Origin: DATBGO01 sp050011895
GTDB lineage: Bacteria > Actinomycetota > Actinomycetes > Streptosporangiales > Streptosporangiaceae
Direction: 5' to 3'
Length of the DNA: 64,000 bases
NCBI GenBank assembly: GCA_050011895.1
Contig: JBEKIF010000025.1
Span: forward strand, 1 to 64,000
Every line of letters starts with the position of its first letter. Position 1 is the first letter of the stretch. Below are positions 8,648-19,942 of this stretch, piece by piece. The notes beneath the pieces were generated by a model that ran no database searches, was not told the origin of the DNA, and saw only the letters and a program-made list of their open reading frames with translations. The translations under genes were made by a program, and so were the position numbers.

Positions 8648-9388
8648 ATGGCAGACAACGATCGCATACCCCAGGTGCTCGTCGTAGACGACGAGCCGAA
8701 CATCCGCGAACTGGTTCAGGTCGCCCTGAAGTTTCATGGCTGCGCGGTCAGCACCGCGGCCAACGGGACGGAAGCGCTGCGCCGCGCTGAGACCGACCGC
8801 CCGGACCTGATCGTCCTCGACGTGATGCTGCCCGACATGGACGGCTTCGAGGTCTGCCGCAGGCTCCGGGCGGCGGCCAACGAGGTGCCGGTGATCTTCC
8901 TCACGGCCAGGGACACCTCGTCGGACACGGTTACCGGCCTGGCCATCGGCGGCGACGACTATGTGACCAAGCCGTTCTCCGTTGAGGCGCTGGTGGCCAG
9001 GGTCAGGGCGGTGCTGCGACGGGCGTCGCGGACCGCCAGGGACGGGCACCCCGGCGGCGAGGCAGGCACCCTGCGGGCTGGCGATCTGGAGCTCGACGAG
9101 GCACGCTGGACCGTCCACCGGGCCGGCATCCCGGTAGAGCTCTCGCCAACCGAGTTCCGGCTGCTCGCGTATCTCATCCGGCACCAGGGACGTGTCCTGA
9201 CCCGCGCCCAGCTGCTGGAGAGCGTGTGGGGCTGGGACTACGCGGGCGAGTCTCAGATCGTGGAGACCTACGTCAGCTACCTGCGCCGCAAACTTGACCC
9301 GCTCGGACCGCCCATGATCTACACCCAGCGCGGCGTCGGCTACAGCCTCCGGCCACCGGAACAGGGGCAGGCCGGACCCGGCGGATGA
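8648..9388 (+). CDS. OmpR/PhoB-family response regulator
   Basis: DNA-binding response regulator with a receiver domain (residues ~9-125; acidic pair D14/D15, phospho-acceptor D58 in LIVLDVMLPDMDG, conserved K in YVTKPFS) and a C-terminal winged helix (~145-240; RVLTRAQLLESVWG ... ETYVSYLRRKLD). Its stop overlaps the start of the kinase gene by 4 nt (ATGA), so the two are translationally coupled. Similar to MprA/TcrA-type regulators of actinobacteria; regulon unknown. Confidence 0.93.
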   Translation: MADNDRIPQVLVVDDEPNIRELVQVALKFHGCAVSTAANGTEALRRAETDRPDLIVLDVMLPDMDGFEVCRRLRAAANEVPVIFLTARDTSSDTVTGLAIGGDDYVTKPFSVEALVARVRAVLRRASRTARDGHPGGEAGTLRAGDLELDEARWTVHRAGIPVELSPTEFRLLAYLIRHQGRVLTRAQLLESVWGWDYAGESQIVETYVSYLRRKLDPLGPPMIYTQRGVGYSLRPPEQGQAGPGG

Positions 9389-10875
9389 AGAGGTCACACA
9401 GGCTGTCGCTGCGCGCGCGCATGCTCGTGCTGCTCATCGGCGTGACGGTGATCTTCCTTCTCATCATGGGCACGGTGAGCACCATCGTGCTGAAGAACCA
9501 ATGGACGAAGCAGTTCAGCGCGGGGCTCGTGGCGGACGCGACCCGCAGTCCGGCTGAGCTCAGCGCCAAGCCGGACGGCTACTCGGCCGTCCAGGTCACC
9601 GTCAGGTACCTGCTCACCCCGCACGTTCTCATCGGTCCGCTGACCAGCGGCAACTCCACCCAGGAACGGGACACTCAGGAGCTGGTCGCCGGGATGCAGC
9701 AGCTGGCAGCGAGCGGCGACCTGTCGAAGTACCTCGCGCATGACCAGCAGTTCACCGTTCCCGACTCGGGCGGCGGCCCGAAGCTGCGCGCTGCGGCGGC
9801 AAAATATGGCCCCAGGGTCTACGTCGTCGTCGCGCAGCCAGTCAGCGCCGTGGCCGACCATGTGCGCGGATTCGTAGTCGCCGAGCTGATCACCGGCGGC
9901 GCGCTGATCGCCCTGCTCGCCATCGGCGGCGAATGGCTCATCGGCCGCGGCCTGCAGCCACTCGACAAGATGGCCACCACGGCCAACGAGATCACCTCCA
10001 AGGGCGACCTGACCACCCGGATGCCAGATGCGGGCGACCGTACTGAGGTCGGCCAGCTCGGATCGGCGATCAACACGATGCTCGACCGGATCCAGCATGC
10101 CTTCGGTGCGCGGCTGCGCTCGGAGCAGAAGGTCCGCGAGTTCGCGGCCGACGCCTCGCACGAGCTGCGCACCCCGCTCACCACCATCCGCGGCTATGCG
10201 GAGCTGTACCGTCAGGGCGCGCTCGGGCCGGACCAGCTGCCCAGCGCGATGCGCCGGATCGAGCAGGAGGCGCAGCGAATGAGCACGCTGGTGGCCGAGC
10301 TGCTCGAGCTGGCCAGGCTGGACCGCACCTCCTCGCTCGACCTGACGGAAACCGACCTGGCCAGCGTGGTGCGGGACGCCGTCGCCGACGCGGTCGCCGT
10401 TGAGCCGGGCCGACCGGTCCGCGCCGAGGCCCCGCCGCGGCTTGTCGCCGTGGTGGATGAGCCAAGGATCCGCCAGGTCCTGGCCAACCTGCTCGGCAAC
10501 GTCCGTGCGCACACACCGGTGACCACGCCGGTGGCAGTGCGGCTGGGCCAGCTGACCGGCGGGGTGCTGATCGAGGTGGCCGACGCCGGGCCCGGGATGT
10601 CCGCAGCGGACGCAGCGCGGGCGTTCGACAGGTTCCACCGCGCTACGGACCGGGCCGATGACAATGATCACGGCCACGACGGGCACTCGCAGGGTGCCGC
10701 CGCAGGCCGCGGACCTGGCGATGCGGCCGCCCGGCGCAATGGCGGCGGCAGCGGGCTCGGCCTGTCGATCGTCCAGGCGATCGCCGCCGCCCACGGCGGC
10801 CGGGCGACCCTGGAATCCTGGCAGGGACAAGGCACCCGGGTGCGGATCTGGCTACCGGTCCGCACCCCATCCTGA
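9385..10875 (+). CDS. Sensor histidine kinase with His/Asp-rich insert in the ATP lid
   Basis: Membrane partner of the preceding regulator. TM1 is about residues 13-36, the extracytoplasmic sensor ~37-162, TM2 ~163-186, then HAMP, HisKA with H259 (ADASHELRTPLTTIRGYAEL) and HATPase_c (N-box NLLGNVRAHTP, DAGPGM, GGGSGLGLSIVQ). Between the F-box (FDRFHR) and the G2 box there are ~32 extra residues (421-452), including DDNDHGHDGH and a Gly/Ala stretch. This lengthens the ATP lid and could bind metal, or may be harmless low-complexity growth. Confidence 0.92.
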   Translation: MKRSHRLSLRARMLVLLIGVTVIFLLIMGTVSTIVLKNQWTKQFSAGLVADATRSPAELSAKPDGYSAVQVTVRYLLTPHVLIGPLTSGNSTQERDTQELVAGMQQLAASGDLSKYLAHDQQFTVPDSGGGPKLRAAAAKYGPRVYVVVAQPVSAVADHVRGFVVAELITGGALIALLAIGGEWLIGRGLQPLDKMATTANEITSKGDLTTRMPDAGDRTEVGQLGSAINTMLDRIQHAFGARLRSEQKVREFAADASHELRTPLTTIRGYAELYRQGALGPDQLPSAMRRIEQEAQRMSTLVAELLELARLDRTSSLDLTETDLASVVRDAVADAVAVEPGRPVRAEAPPRLVAVVDEPRIRQVLANLLGNVRAHTPVTTPVAVRLGQLTGGVLIEVADAGPGMSAADAARAFDRFHRATDRADDNDHGHDGHSQGAAAGRGPGDAAARRNGGGSGLGLSIVQAIAAAHGGRATLESWQGQGTRVRIWLPVRTPS

Positions 10876-10904
10876 CCGGCAGCCGCCGATCATTTCCCGC
10901 CTCG

Positions 10905-10972
10905 CCTATACCGGATTTGGTGGCCACATATCGGATATTTAGACCTCTTAAGGCCACCAAATCCGGTATAGG
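10905..10972 (-). repeat. Dispersed palindromic element, copy A (68 bp)
   Basis: Perfect 21-bp inverted arms (10905-10925 and 10952-10972; CCTATACCGGATTTGG...) surround a 26-nt AT-rich loop. It lies between the convergent 3' ends of the kinase and TMEM175 genes. It matches copies B and C when read on the minus strand: same 68-bp length, same TATACCGGATT ends and an ATATGT core. It could also act as a terminator. Confidence 0.8.
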
Positions 10973-11029
10973 TAAGCTAAACCCATCAATTGGATCACCC
11001 AAAGAGGATGAAACGGGCGCGATGATGAT

Positions 11030-11345
11030 GCCAGCTCATCGTTCTGGCCGCCCGCCCGGCTCAGCCTGGCAGCCCGGCTCAGTCTGGCCGGCTCATCGTT
11101 CTGGCCGGCTCGGTCTGGCCGGCTCATCGTTCTGGCCGGCTCGGTCTGGCCGGCTCATCGTTCTGGCCGGCTCGGTCTGGCCGGCTCATCGTTCTGGCCG
11201 GCTCGGTCTGGCAGCCCGGCTCAGCCTGGCCGGGTCATCGTTCTGGCCGACTCATCGTTCTGGCCGGCTCGTTCTGGCCGGCTCGGTCTGGCCGGCTCGG
11301 TCTGGCCGGCTCGGTCTGGCCGGCTCGGTCTGGCCGGCTCAGCCG
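11030..11345. repeat. Minisatellite of interleaved 14- and 17-bp units
   Basis: About 20 units of two related types, GGCTCGGTCTGGCC (14 bp) and GGCTCATCGTTCTGGCC (17 bp), fill most of the gap between element A and the TMEM175 gene. The last unit (GGCTCAGCC) contains the minus-strand stop codon of that gene (11339-11341). The open frames across it are low-complexity artefacts. Confidence 0.85.
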
Positions 11346-11998
11346 GGCTGGCCGAATGAGTTCTCCGCTTCGCCGAATGCGCCCGGCGGCGCTTCGCCGC
11401 TCGGGCTGGGGCCGGGCAGGTGCTCGAACAGGTAATAGATTGCGATCAGCCCATATATCGCCAGCGCCACGCCTGACGACCAGAACGCAGCGACCAGCGT
11501 GCCGATCACGTAGCCGATCAGGCCCGCGCTGAACCGCAGCGTCGCCTGCCGCGGCGCCCTGATCGCCGTCGCTCCCAGCGATTCCTGATGCGCGGACAGG
11601 TACATCCACATGCCGGAGAAGGCAATCGAGATCGCGATCAGGACCAGCCCGTAGACGACCGCGGCTACCTGGCCGCCCGCAGGAGCGTCCGCCGTGAGGT
11701 GATCGGCTACCAGGGCCGTGGGGAAGGGCACGGCGACGACGCCCATCAGCAGGAAGGTGTTGAGGACCAGCGTGATCCTGTCGACCCTGGAGACCAACGA
11801 CAGCATCGTGTGGTGGTTTAGCCACATGATCCCGATCGTCAGGAAGCTCACGACATATGCCGCATACTGCGGCCAGCTGTCCAGCAGCAGCCGGTAGCTG
11901 AGCGCGCCGTGGCCGATCGCCAGCAGGTTGAACACCAGCACCGTGATCGCGACGGCAAAAACCCCGTCGCTGAATGACTCGGCGCGCCGCGTGTCCAT
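11339..11998 (-). CDS. TMEM175-family (DUF1211) potassium channel-like protein
   Basis: About 220 residues with six membrane segments. The N-terminal RRAESFSDGVFAVAIT carries the FSD signature of the TMEM175 family, followed by MWLNHH in the next helices. Prokaryotic members conduct K+ as tetramers. The start at 11998 (MDTRRAESFSDG) has GGAGGG six bases upstream; a start ten codons further out exists but is less likely. The C-terminus (GEAPPGAFGEAENSFGQPG) runs into the 14/17-bp minisatellite that provides its stop codon. Confidence 0.8.
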   Translation of the reverse strand: MDTRRAESFSDGVFAVAITVLVFNLLAIGHGALSYRLLLDSWPQYAAYVVSFLTIGIMWLNHHTMLSLVSRVDRITLVLNTFLLMGVVAVPFPTALVADHLTADAPAGGQVAAVVYGLVLIAISIAFSGMWMYLSAHQESLGATAIRAPRQATLRFSAGLIGYVIGTLVAAFWSSGVALAIYGLIAIYYLFEHLPGPSPSGEAPPGAFGEAENSFGQPG

Positions 11999-12045
11999 CC
12001 TGGGCCCTCCCCCCTTTCCCCTGCCCATGACTCCCGCTGCCCCGG

Positions 12046-14319
12046 TCAGTTAGCCCCAGGGGTAACGGGCGCTTCAGGGGTTCCGGATGGCCCGGAAGCA
12101 CCCGGCGGCCCGGAAGCACCCGGCGGCCCGGACGCACCCGGCGGCCCGGACGCACCCGGCGGCCCGGACGCACCCGGCGGCCCCGGGCTCCCAGCGACGG
12201 CCGCGGCGGCCGGCGGCTGCACCGACCTGGCCAGCAACTGCGCCACGTCCACCACCTCAAGCGATTCGGCGGCTTCCCCGGAACCCTGTTTCGCGCCGAT
12301 CGCATCGCCCAGCATGACCAGGCAGAACGGGCAGGCCGTCGAGACCGTGTCCGGATCGGTGGCCAGCGCCTCCTCGATCCGCTCGGCGTTGATCCGCTTG
12401 CCGATCCGCTCCTCCATCCACATCCGGGCCCCGCCCGCCCCGCAGCAGAACCCGCGCTCCTTGCACCGGTGCATCTCCTGGGCCTGCACGCCGGGCACCT
12501 TCTCCATGATCTCGCGCGGCGCGGTGAACACCCGGTTGTGCCGGCCAAGGAAGCACGGGTCGTGATAGGTGATCTTCTCCTCAATCGGCGTCACCGGGGT
12601 GAGCCGCCCTTCGGCTACCAGCCGGGCCAGCAGCTGAGTGTGATGGATCACCTCGTAGTTGCCGCCCAGCTGCGGGTACTCGTTACTAATCGCGTTAAAA
12701 CAGTGCGGGCAGCTGGCCACGATCTTGCGAGCGCCCGCCTCGTTGAGGGTTTCCACGTTCTGCTGCGCCAGCATGCTGAACACGAACTCGTTGCCCATCC
12801 GCCGTGCCGGGTCGCCGGTGCAGGTTTCGGCCGGACCGAGGATCGCGAAGTTGACGCCGGCCGTGTGCAGCAGCCCGGCAACGGCCCTGGTGGTCTTCTT
12901 GGCCCGGTCCTCCAGTGCCCCAGCGCAGCCGACCCAGAACAGGTACTCGACGTCGTCGCCGATCGGGCCGTCGACCACGGGCACCTCGAAGTCAAGCCCC
13001 TCGGTCCACTCCAGTCGCTTGGCCTCGCCCATACCCCACGGGTCGCCCTTGTTCTCCAGGTTCTTCAGCATCCCTGATGCCTCGGGCGGGAAGGCCGACT
13101 CGATCAGCACCTGGTGCCTGCGCATGTCGGTGATGTGGTCGATGTGCTCGATGTCGACCGGGCACTCCTCGACGCAGGCACCGCAGTTGGTGCAGGACCA
13201 GAGCACATCGGGGTCGATCACGCCGCCTGCGGCGGCATCGCCGACCAGGGGCCGGTCTGCCTCTTTCTTAACGGCCTCCGGCAGCTGGTCCCGTTCCTCC
13301 TCCGATCCGGCCAGCAGGTACGGAGCCTTGGCGAACGCGTGGTCCCGGAGGTCGAGGATGACCATCTTCGGGGACAGCGGCTTGCCTGTCGCCCAGGCCG
13401 GGCACTGTGACTGGCAGCGCCCGCACTCGGTGCAGGTGGCCATGTCGAGCATGCCCTTCCAGGTGAAGTCCTCGATCTTCCCCCGGCCGAAGATGTCGGT
13501 GTCCGGGTCGGCCTCCTCGAAGTCGAGCACCTTGCCGCCCGAGCGCATCGGCTGCAGCCCGCCAAGCCCGTTCGGCCGCCGGGAGAACAGCACGTTCACC
13601 GGGGCGGCGAAGATGTGCAGGTGCTTGGAGTAGGTGACCAGCACCAGGAAGCCCAGGATGACCGCCAGCTGCGCCAGCACGAACGTTGTCTCGACGGCCT
13701 TGTCCGCGCCGACGCCGAGCGGGTGCAGCCAGTGCCCGACGATCTGCGAGGCGAACGCGTCGTGCGGGTAAGGGAAGACCCCGGTGTCGATCTGCGCGCC
13801 GCGGTACACCAGCAGCGTCGCGACCACCAGAAAGATCAGCACCAGCACGAGCCACGCGGCGCCAGTGTGCGAGCCAGCGAACCGTGAGTTCCGGCCCTCG
13901 CGCTTCGGGTCGTGGCGGAACCTGATCACCGCGAACGTGATGATCCCGGCCATGACCGCCACTGCGAGGAGGTCCTCAAGGAACCCGATCCACGCCCAGT
14001 GCCCGATGCCAGGTATCGCGAAGCTGCGGCTGAACAAGTCCCCGTAGGACTCTATGAGGGTCAGGATCAAGATGATGAAGCCCCAGAAAGTGACGAAGTG
14101 CGCGATGCCTGGCACCGTCCACTGGAGCAGCTTGCGCTGGCCGAGCACCTCGGTGGCCTCGGCCTCCGCGCCGCTGGCCGGGTGCGTCTTGAGGGCATCG
14201 ATCCGCTCCGGGGCTGGCTGGCCGGTGCGGCCGATCCGGTAGAGCCACCACAGCCGCCGTCCTGCGATCGCGAGCGCGATCACGGTGAGGGCAAGGCCGA
14301 TGATGATGCGCAGGGCCAC
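12046..14319 (-). CDS. etfD: EtfD-like membrane Fe-S oxidoreductase with collagen-like tail
   Basis: Homologous in layout to mycobacterial Rv0338c/EtfD, which passes electrons from ETF to the quinone pool during acyl-CoA oxidation. The GTG start at 14319 follows GGAGG; the open frame upstream is non-coding. Order: about six membrane helices (residues 1-235, NarI/DsrM-like), two 4Fe-4S motifs (C296-C306 in CTECGRCQSQC; C376-C386 in CTNCGACVEEC), then two cysteine-rich CCG-type domains (ASCPHCFNA; CCGAGGARMW and ACPFC). The C-terminal ~45 residues are GPPGAS repeats from an 18-bp tandem array. Confidence 0.85.
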   Translation of the reverse strand: MALRIIIGLALTVIALAIAGRRLWWLYRIGRTGQPAPERIDALKTHPASGAEAEATEVLGQRKLLQWTVPGIAHFVTFWGFIILILTLIESYGDLFSRSFAIPGIGHWAWIGFLEDLLAVAVMAGIITFAVIRFRHDPKREGRNSRFAGSHTGAAWLVLVLIFLVVATLLVYRGAQIDTGVFPYPHDAFASQIVGHWLHPLGVGADKAVETTFVLAQLAVILGFLVLVTYSKHLHIFAAPVNVLFSRRPNGLGGLQPMRSGGKVLDFEEADPDTDIFGRGKIEDFTWKGMLDMATCTECGRCQSQCPAWATGKPLSPKMVILDLRDHAFAKAPYLLAGSEEERDQLPEAVKKEADRPLVGDAAAGGVIDPDVLWSCTNCGACVEECPVDIEHIDHITDMRRHQVLIESAFPPEASGMLKNLENKGDPWGMGEAKRLEWTEGLDFEVPVVDGPIGDDVEYLFWVGCAGALEDRAKKTTRAVAGLLHTAGVNFAILGPAETCTGDPARRMGNEFVFSMLAQQNVETLNEAGARKIVASCPHCFNAISNEYPQLGGNYEVIHHTQLLARLVAEGRLTPVTPIEEKITYHDPCFLGRHNRVFTAPREIMEKVPGVQAQEMHRCKERGFCCGAGGARMWMEERIGKRINAERIEEALATDPDTVSTACPFCLVMLGDAIGAKQGSGEAAESLEVVDVAQLLARSVQPPAAAAVAGSPGPPGASGPPGASGPPGASGPPGASGPPGASGPSGTPEAPVTPGAN
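12076..12190 (-). repeat. 18-bp tandem repeat encoding GPPGAS collagen-like tail
   Basis: Five to six in-frame copies of an 18-bp unit (CCCGGCGGCCCGGACGCA on the plus strand) encode GPPGAS at the end of the oxidoreductase. Copies differ at single bases (GGA AGCA versus GGA CGCA), consistent with recent slippage. Confidence 0.85.
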
Positions 14320-14607
14320 GGGGACCTCCAGGTGCGGCGTCGGGCCAGGCGGCGCCAGGCGGCGCCTGGCGGCACGGTGCCGGTGCCAGCGTAACCCCGC
14401 CGGCCCCGGGGCCGATGATCTAGGTGGCGTCGCCCGGCCGCCCGGCCGCCCCGGGTCCCGATACCCTACCGACCAGTAACTTAGTCCCGCACAGGCATGC
14501 TTCACCGGGTCGCGCGGGCACCCGCGTCGCGCGGGTAATCTCAGAGCCATCGCAGTAGCACGGCCGCGACTATTCCCGGGCCTTACGGCCGTCAAGGAAC
14601 GGCACCG

Positions 14608-15777
14608 ATGACGACCCTCAATGACGCCTCCAGCCGTGCCGCACCGGTCGGCCGGGTCCTTGACCGGATGCCGCGGCCGTCGCCCGCCGACCTGGCGATA
14701 CTGCGCATCTGGCTGCTGTCCCGGTGCGCCGTTCTCGTGCTCACCTGGCCTGCGATGTTTATCCTGCAGGGCAGCGCCAAGGCGGCCAGGCCCTGGCTAG
14801 GCCTCTGGCAGAACTGGGACGCGGTCAACCTCGCGTCGATCGCCCGGTACGGCTACTTCGGGCCGGCCGGCCACGTGATCCCCAACCAGGTCGCTTACCT
14901 CCCCGGATTCCCGATCGCGCTGCATATCGTGCAGCTTGTGGTGCGGCAGTGGACGGTGTCGGGGCTGCTGATCTCGTTCGTCGCCGGCGGCCTGGCCGCC
15001 GTTGCCCTCGGCCGGCTGGCCGAGCTCGACTACGCGCCAGGGTCGGGCAGCCGGGCCGTGCTCTACCTGGTAGCCGCCCCGGCCGCGATCTTCCTGGCCG
15101 CTGGCTACACCGAGTCGCTGTTCCTCGCCTTCGCGCTCTGCTCCTGGCTCGCGGCGCGGAAGCATAACTGGATGCTGGCGGTGCTCCTGGCGGGCGCGGC
15201 CTCCATCATCCGGGTGGAAGGGCTGTTCCTGTGCGCGGCCCTGATCGTCGAGATCGGCCGCCGGGCCGGTGGTCAGCGGGCCCGCGCTCTGGCGATGTTC
15301 GTGCCCGCGCTCCTCCCGCTGGCCGGATACGAGGTCTATCTGCGGCTGCGGACCGGCGACTGGCTCGCCTGGCTGCACGCGGAGGCAGCCGGCTGGGATC
15401 GGCACCTCACTAATCCGGTCGACGCGTTCCGTACCGCCTGGACCGCCGGGTTCAGCCGCGAGTTCACCGCGCCGGTCAATTTCGTGTTCCAGCTGGAGAT
15501 CCTGGCCGTGCTCGTCGGGGTGATCACCACGGTCGCGCTGCTGTGGTACCGGCGCTGGCCCGAGTCGATCTACGCGGGCCTGACCATCGCGTCCCTGGCG
15601 ACATCGGTATGGTACGAATCGGTGCCGCGCGCGCTCCTGCTGCTATGGCCGCTGTGGTGCGGGCTAGCCGCGCTGGCCGCCCGGCGCCCCTGGACTGGCC
15701 AGCTCTACCTGGCGGTCTCGGTACCCATCAGCGCGGCGATCGGGCTGTTGTTCCTCACCGGCAACTGGGCCGGCTAG
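14608..15777 (+). CDS. PIG-V-like integral membrane mannosyltransferase
   Basis: 389 residues with about ten membrane helices. The first luminal loop carries WDAVNLASIARYGYF, the GT-C/PIG-V pattern (WD..W...IA..GY), and YLPGFPIALH follows. AAGYTESLFLAFAL is the conserved helix with the E-S pair. Such proteins transfer mannose from polyprenyl-phosphate mannose to cell-envelope glycolipids or proteins. It diverges from the oxidoreductase gene. The TAG stop falls inside a 15-bp repeat array. Confidence 0.8.
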   Translation: MTTLNDASSRAAPVGRVLDRMPRPSPADLAILRIWLLSRCAVLVLTWPAMFILQGSAKAARPWLGLWQNWDAVNLASIARYGYFGPAGHVIPNQVAYLPGFPIALHIVQLVVRQWTVSGLLISFVAGGLAAVALGRLAELDYAPGSGSRAVLYLVAAPAAIFLAAGYTESLFLAFALCSWLAARKHNWMLAVLLAGAASIIRVEGLFLCAALIVEIGRRAGGQRARALAMFVPALLPLAGYEVYLRLRTGDWLAWLHAEAAGWDRHLTNPVDAFRTAWTAGFSREFTAPVNFVFQLEILAVLVGVITTVALLWYRRWPESIYAGLTIASLATSVWYESVPRALLLLWPLWCGLAALAARRPWTGQLYLAVSVPISAAIGLLFLTGNWAG

Positions 15778-15848
15778 CACCAGGCCGGCCAGCACCAGGC
15801 CGGCCAGCACCAGGCCGGCCAGCACAGGTCGGCCAGCACCGGGCCGGC
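15770..15848 (+). repeat. 15-bp tandem repeat across the mannosyltransferase stop codon
   Basis: About five units of GCACCAGGCCGGCCA. The first reads GGCCGGCTAGCACC, so a single C-to-T difference from the consensus GGCCGGCCAGCACC creates the TAG stop of the gene. Confidence 0.8.
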
Positions 15849-15889
15849 TAGCCGCACGCCGCGGCGGGAATGTCCGGGCCCTCTGCAAA

Positions 15890-15910
15890 GTTGAGTACAT
15901 CAGACTCAAG
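15890..15910 (+). promoter_or_regulatory. HAIR operator 1 (HspR-binding site)
   Basis: GTTGAGT-N7-ACTCAAG matches the HspR-associated inverted repeat consensus CTTGAGT-N7-ACTCAAG with one mismatch. It lies 86 bp upstream of dnaK. The repressor HspR is encoded by the fourth gene of the same operon. Confidence 0.9.
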
Positions 15911-15941
15911 TCACTTGCCAGGCTGACTGCAGCGTGGCAAA

Positions 15942-15962
15942 CTTGCGTCGACCAGACTCAAC
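15942..15962 (+). promoter_or_regulatory. HAIR operator 2 (HspR-binding site)
   Basis: CTTGCGT-N7-ACTCAAC, two mismatches from the HAIR consensus, lies 33 bp upstream of dnaK and 52 bp (about five helical turns) from site 1. Both sites therefore face the same side of the DNA, as expected for cooperative binding. Confidence 0.8.
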
Positions 15963-15995
15963 TTACACTCACGATCACAACAAGGGACAGAACTC

Positions 15996-17857
<1,862 letters not shown>

Positions 17858-17858
<1 letters not shown>

Positions 17859-18721
17859 TGAGGCCTTCAGACGAGGAACCCCAGGGGCCGGTCATCCGTG
17901 ACCGGCGGCGCATCGACCCGGCCACCGGTCAGGTGCGTGATCCCAGCAAGGCTGGCCAGGCCCAGCGCGGACCAGGCCTGCCCAGGCCGGGCAGGCATTC
18001 GGTGTCCAAGCCGGGCGGCGGGGGCGCGGGCGCGGCGGGAACGCCCGCTGCGCCGGGCCCCCAGGGCGGCGGGGCCGCTCCTGGCGATGGCGGGGACGGC
18101 ACGGCGGACATTCTCGCGGTGCAGCTGGCCGAGCGCACCGGGGACCTGCAGCGGCTCCAGGCGGAGTACTCGAACTACCGCAAGCGGGTCGACAGGGACC
18201 GGGTGGCGGTCAGGGAGCAGGCGCTGGCCAACGTGCTCACCGAGCTGTTGCCGGTCATCGACGATATTGGCCGCGCCAGGGAGCATGGCGAGCTGACCGG
18301 AGGGTTCAAGTCGGTGGCCGAGTCCCTTGAAGCGGGGGTGGCCAAGCTCGGGCTGACCAGCTACGGGGAGAACGGCGACCCGTTCGATCCGACCGTGCAC
18401 GAGGCGTTGATGCACTCCTACTCGGCGGAGGTGACCGAGCCCACCTGCGTTCGCATCCTGCAGCCCGGCTACAAGGTCGGGGAGCGAATCCTGCGCCCGG
18501 CCAGGGTGGCGGTCGCGGAGCCTGGCGACGTCACGGAGCCCGGCGCCCCGGCAGGGCCCGGTGGCTCAGCGGAGCAGCACGACGTCGCGGAGCCCGGCGC
18601 CCCGGCCGGCCCGGTCCAGGCCGAAGACAGCAGCCCGGCCGAAGGCAGCAGCGAGGCGTCGGCGGAGTCCGGTGCGGCGGCCGGCACCGATGACCCGGCA
18701 CGCGCACCAGGCACTGACTAA
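17858..18721 (+). CDS. grpE: Nucleotide exchange factor GrpE
   Basis: Exchanges ADP for ATP on DnaK. 287 residues, longer than the usual ~200-220 because of both ends: a Gly/Pro-rich N-terminus (1-85) and a repetitive EPGAPAGPG/AEQHDVAEPGAP tail (~215-287). The conserved part has the long coiled coil (RTGDLQRLQAEYSNYRKRVDRDR, here cited in part) and the beta head (GDPFDPTVHEALMH ... VLRPGYKVGERILRPARV-like). Its ATG shares a base with the dnaK TGA, so it is translationally coupled. Confidence 0.95.
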
Positions 18722-18742
18722 AATTCCGCGAGAAGAGGACCG

Positions 18743-19903
18743 TTGAGCACCAAGGACTTCCTCGAGAAGGACTATTACAAGGTCCTCGGCGTCTCCAAGA
18801 GCGCGACCGCCGACGAGATCAAGAAGTCGTACCGCAAGCTCGCCCGCAAGTATCATCCGGACGCCAACAAGGGCGACTCAGCGTCGGAGGAGCGCTTCAA
18901 GGAGATATCCGAGGCCTACAACGTCTTGTCCGACGAGAAGCGGCGCAAGGAATACGACGAGGCGCGCTCGCTGTTCGGCGGCGGCGGAGTGCACGTGCCC
19001 GGATCGGGCGGCGGCTACAACTTCGACCTGGGCGACCTCTTCGGCGGCGGCCAGCCGGGCAGCACCGGCGGACGTCTTGGCGACCTGCTCGGCGGCATGT
19101 TCGGTGGCGGTGGCGGCGGCCGGACCACCCAGCAGCGGGCCCGGCGGGGCGCGGACATCGAGACAGAGACGTCGCTGAGCTTCGGCGACGCGATCGACGG
19201 TGTCACCGTATCGCTGCACCTGGCCGGCGAAGGGCCCTGCAAGACGTGCATGGGCACTGGCGCGAAGACCGGGACCGTTCCCAGGGTCTGCCCGACCTGC
19301 GAGGGAACCGGGCAGGCCAGCAGGAACCTGGGCAACTTCGCGTTCTCGGAGCCGTGCCGGACCTGTCGCGGCCGCGGCCTGGTGGTCGACGACCCATGCC
19401 CGGTCTGCTCCGGAAGCGGGCGTGCCATGAGCACCAGGACCATCCAGGCGCGCATCCCTGCGGGCGTCGCGAACGGCCAGCGGATCAAGCTCAAGGGCAA
19501 GGGCGCTCCTGGCGAGCGGGGCGGCCCGGCCGGGGACCTGTTCGTCAAGGTTCATGTCGCACCGCATCCGGTATTCGGGCGGTCGGGTCACAACCTGACG
19601 GTAACCGTGCCGATCACCTTCCCCGAGGCGACGCTCGGCGCCGAGATTAAGGTGCCTGCTCATCGCGGGATGCCGGTCAGCGTGCGCATTCCCGCGGGCA
19701 CCCCGAACGGCCGGACGTTCCGGGTCCGCGGCAAGGGCGTCCGCCGCTCTGACAGCACCGTCGGCGATCTGCTGGTCACTGTCAACGTGCAGGTACCGCA
19801 GAACATCAACGGCACTGCCAAGCAGGCGCTGGAGACCTTCAAGCAGGCCACGGCGGGCCCAGACCCGCGGGATGAGCTGCTGCGCAGGGCCAGCGCGGGA
19901 TAG
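18743..19903 (+). CDS. dnaJ: Hsp40 co-chaperone DnaJ
   Basis: Stimulates DnaK ATPase and delivers clients. It starts at TTG 18743 (MSTKDFLEKDYYKVLGV, the normal actinobacterial N-terminus), with AGAAGAGGA upstream. J domain residues ~9-75 with HPD; Gly-rich region ~76-135 (FGGG, GGGGG); four zinc-binding CxxCxGxG repeats (CKTCMGTG, CPTCEGTG, CRTCRGRG, CPVCSGSG); then the two beta substrate domains. Full length at 386 residues, 21 nt after grpE. Confidence 0.97.
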   Translation: MSTKDFLEKDYYKVLGVSKSATADEIKKSYRKLARKYHPDANKGDSASEERFKEISEAYNVLSDEKRRKEYDEARSLFGGGGVHVPGSGGGYNFDLGDLFGGGQPGSTGGRLGDLLGGMFGGGGGGRTTQQRARRGADIETETSLSFGDAIDGVTVSLHLAGEGPCKTCMGTGAKTGTVPRVCPTCEGTGQASRNLGNFAFSEPCRTCRGRGLVVDDPCPVCSGSGRAMSTRTIQARIPAGVANGQRIKLKGKGAPGERGGPAGDLFVKVHVAPHPVFGRSGHNLTVTVPITFPEATLGAEIKVPAHRGMPVSVRIPAGTPNGRTFRVRGKGVRRSDSTVGDLLVTVNVQVPQNINGTAKQALETFKQATAGPDPRDELLRRASAG

Positions 19904-19942
19904 CCCGCGGTACCGGTGCCCGCCAGGCTGGAAGGAGATGAC

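Noticed and set aside
10917..11435. Open frame through element A and the minisatellite
   Set aside because: Its translation is only Arg/Pro/Gly/Trp low-complexity repeats, with no ribosome site.
15778..15850. Rho-independent terminator in GGCCGG repeats
   Set aside because: The units can pair locally because GGCCGGCC is palindromic, but no defined stem-loop with a tail is better than the tandem-repeat explanation.
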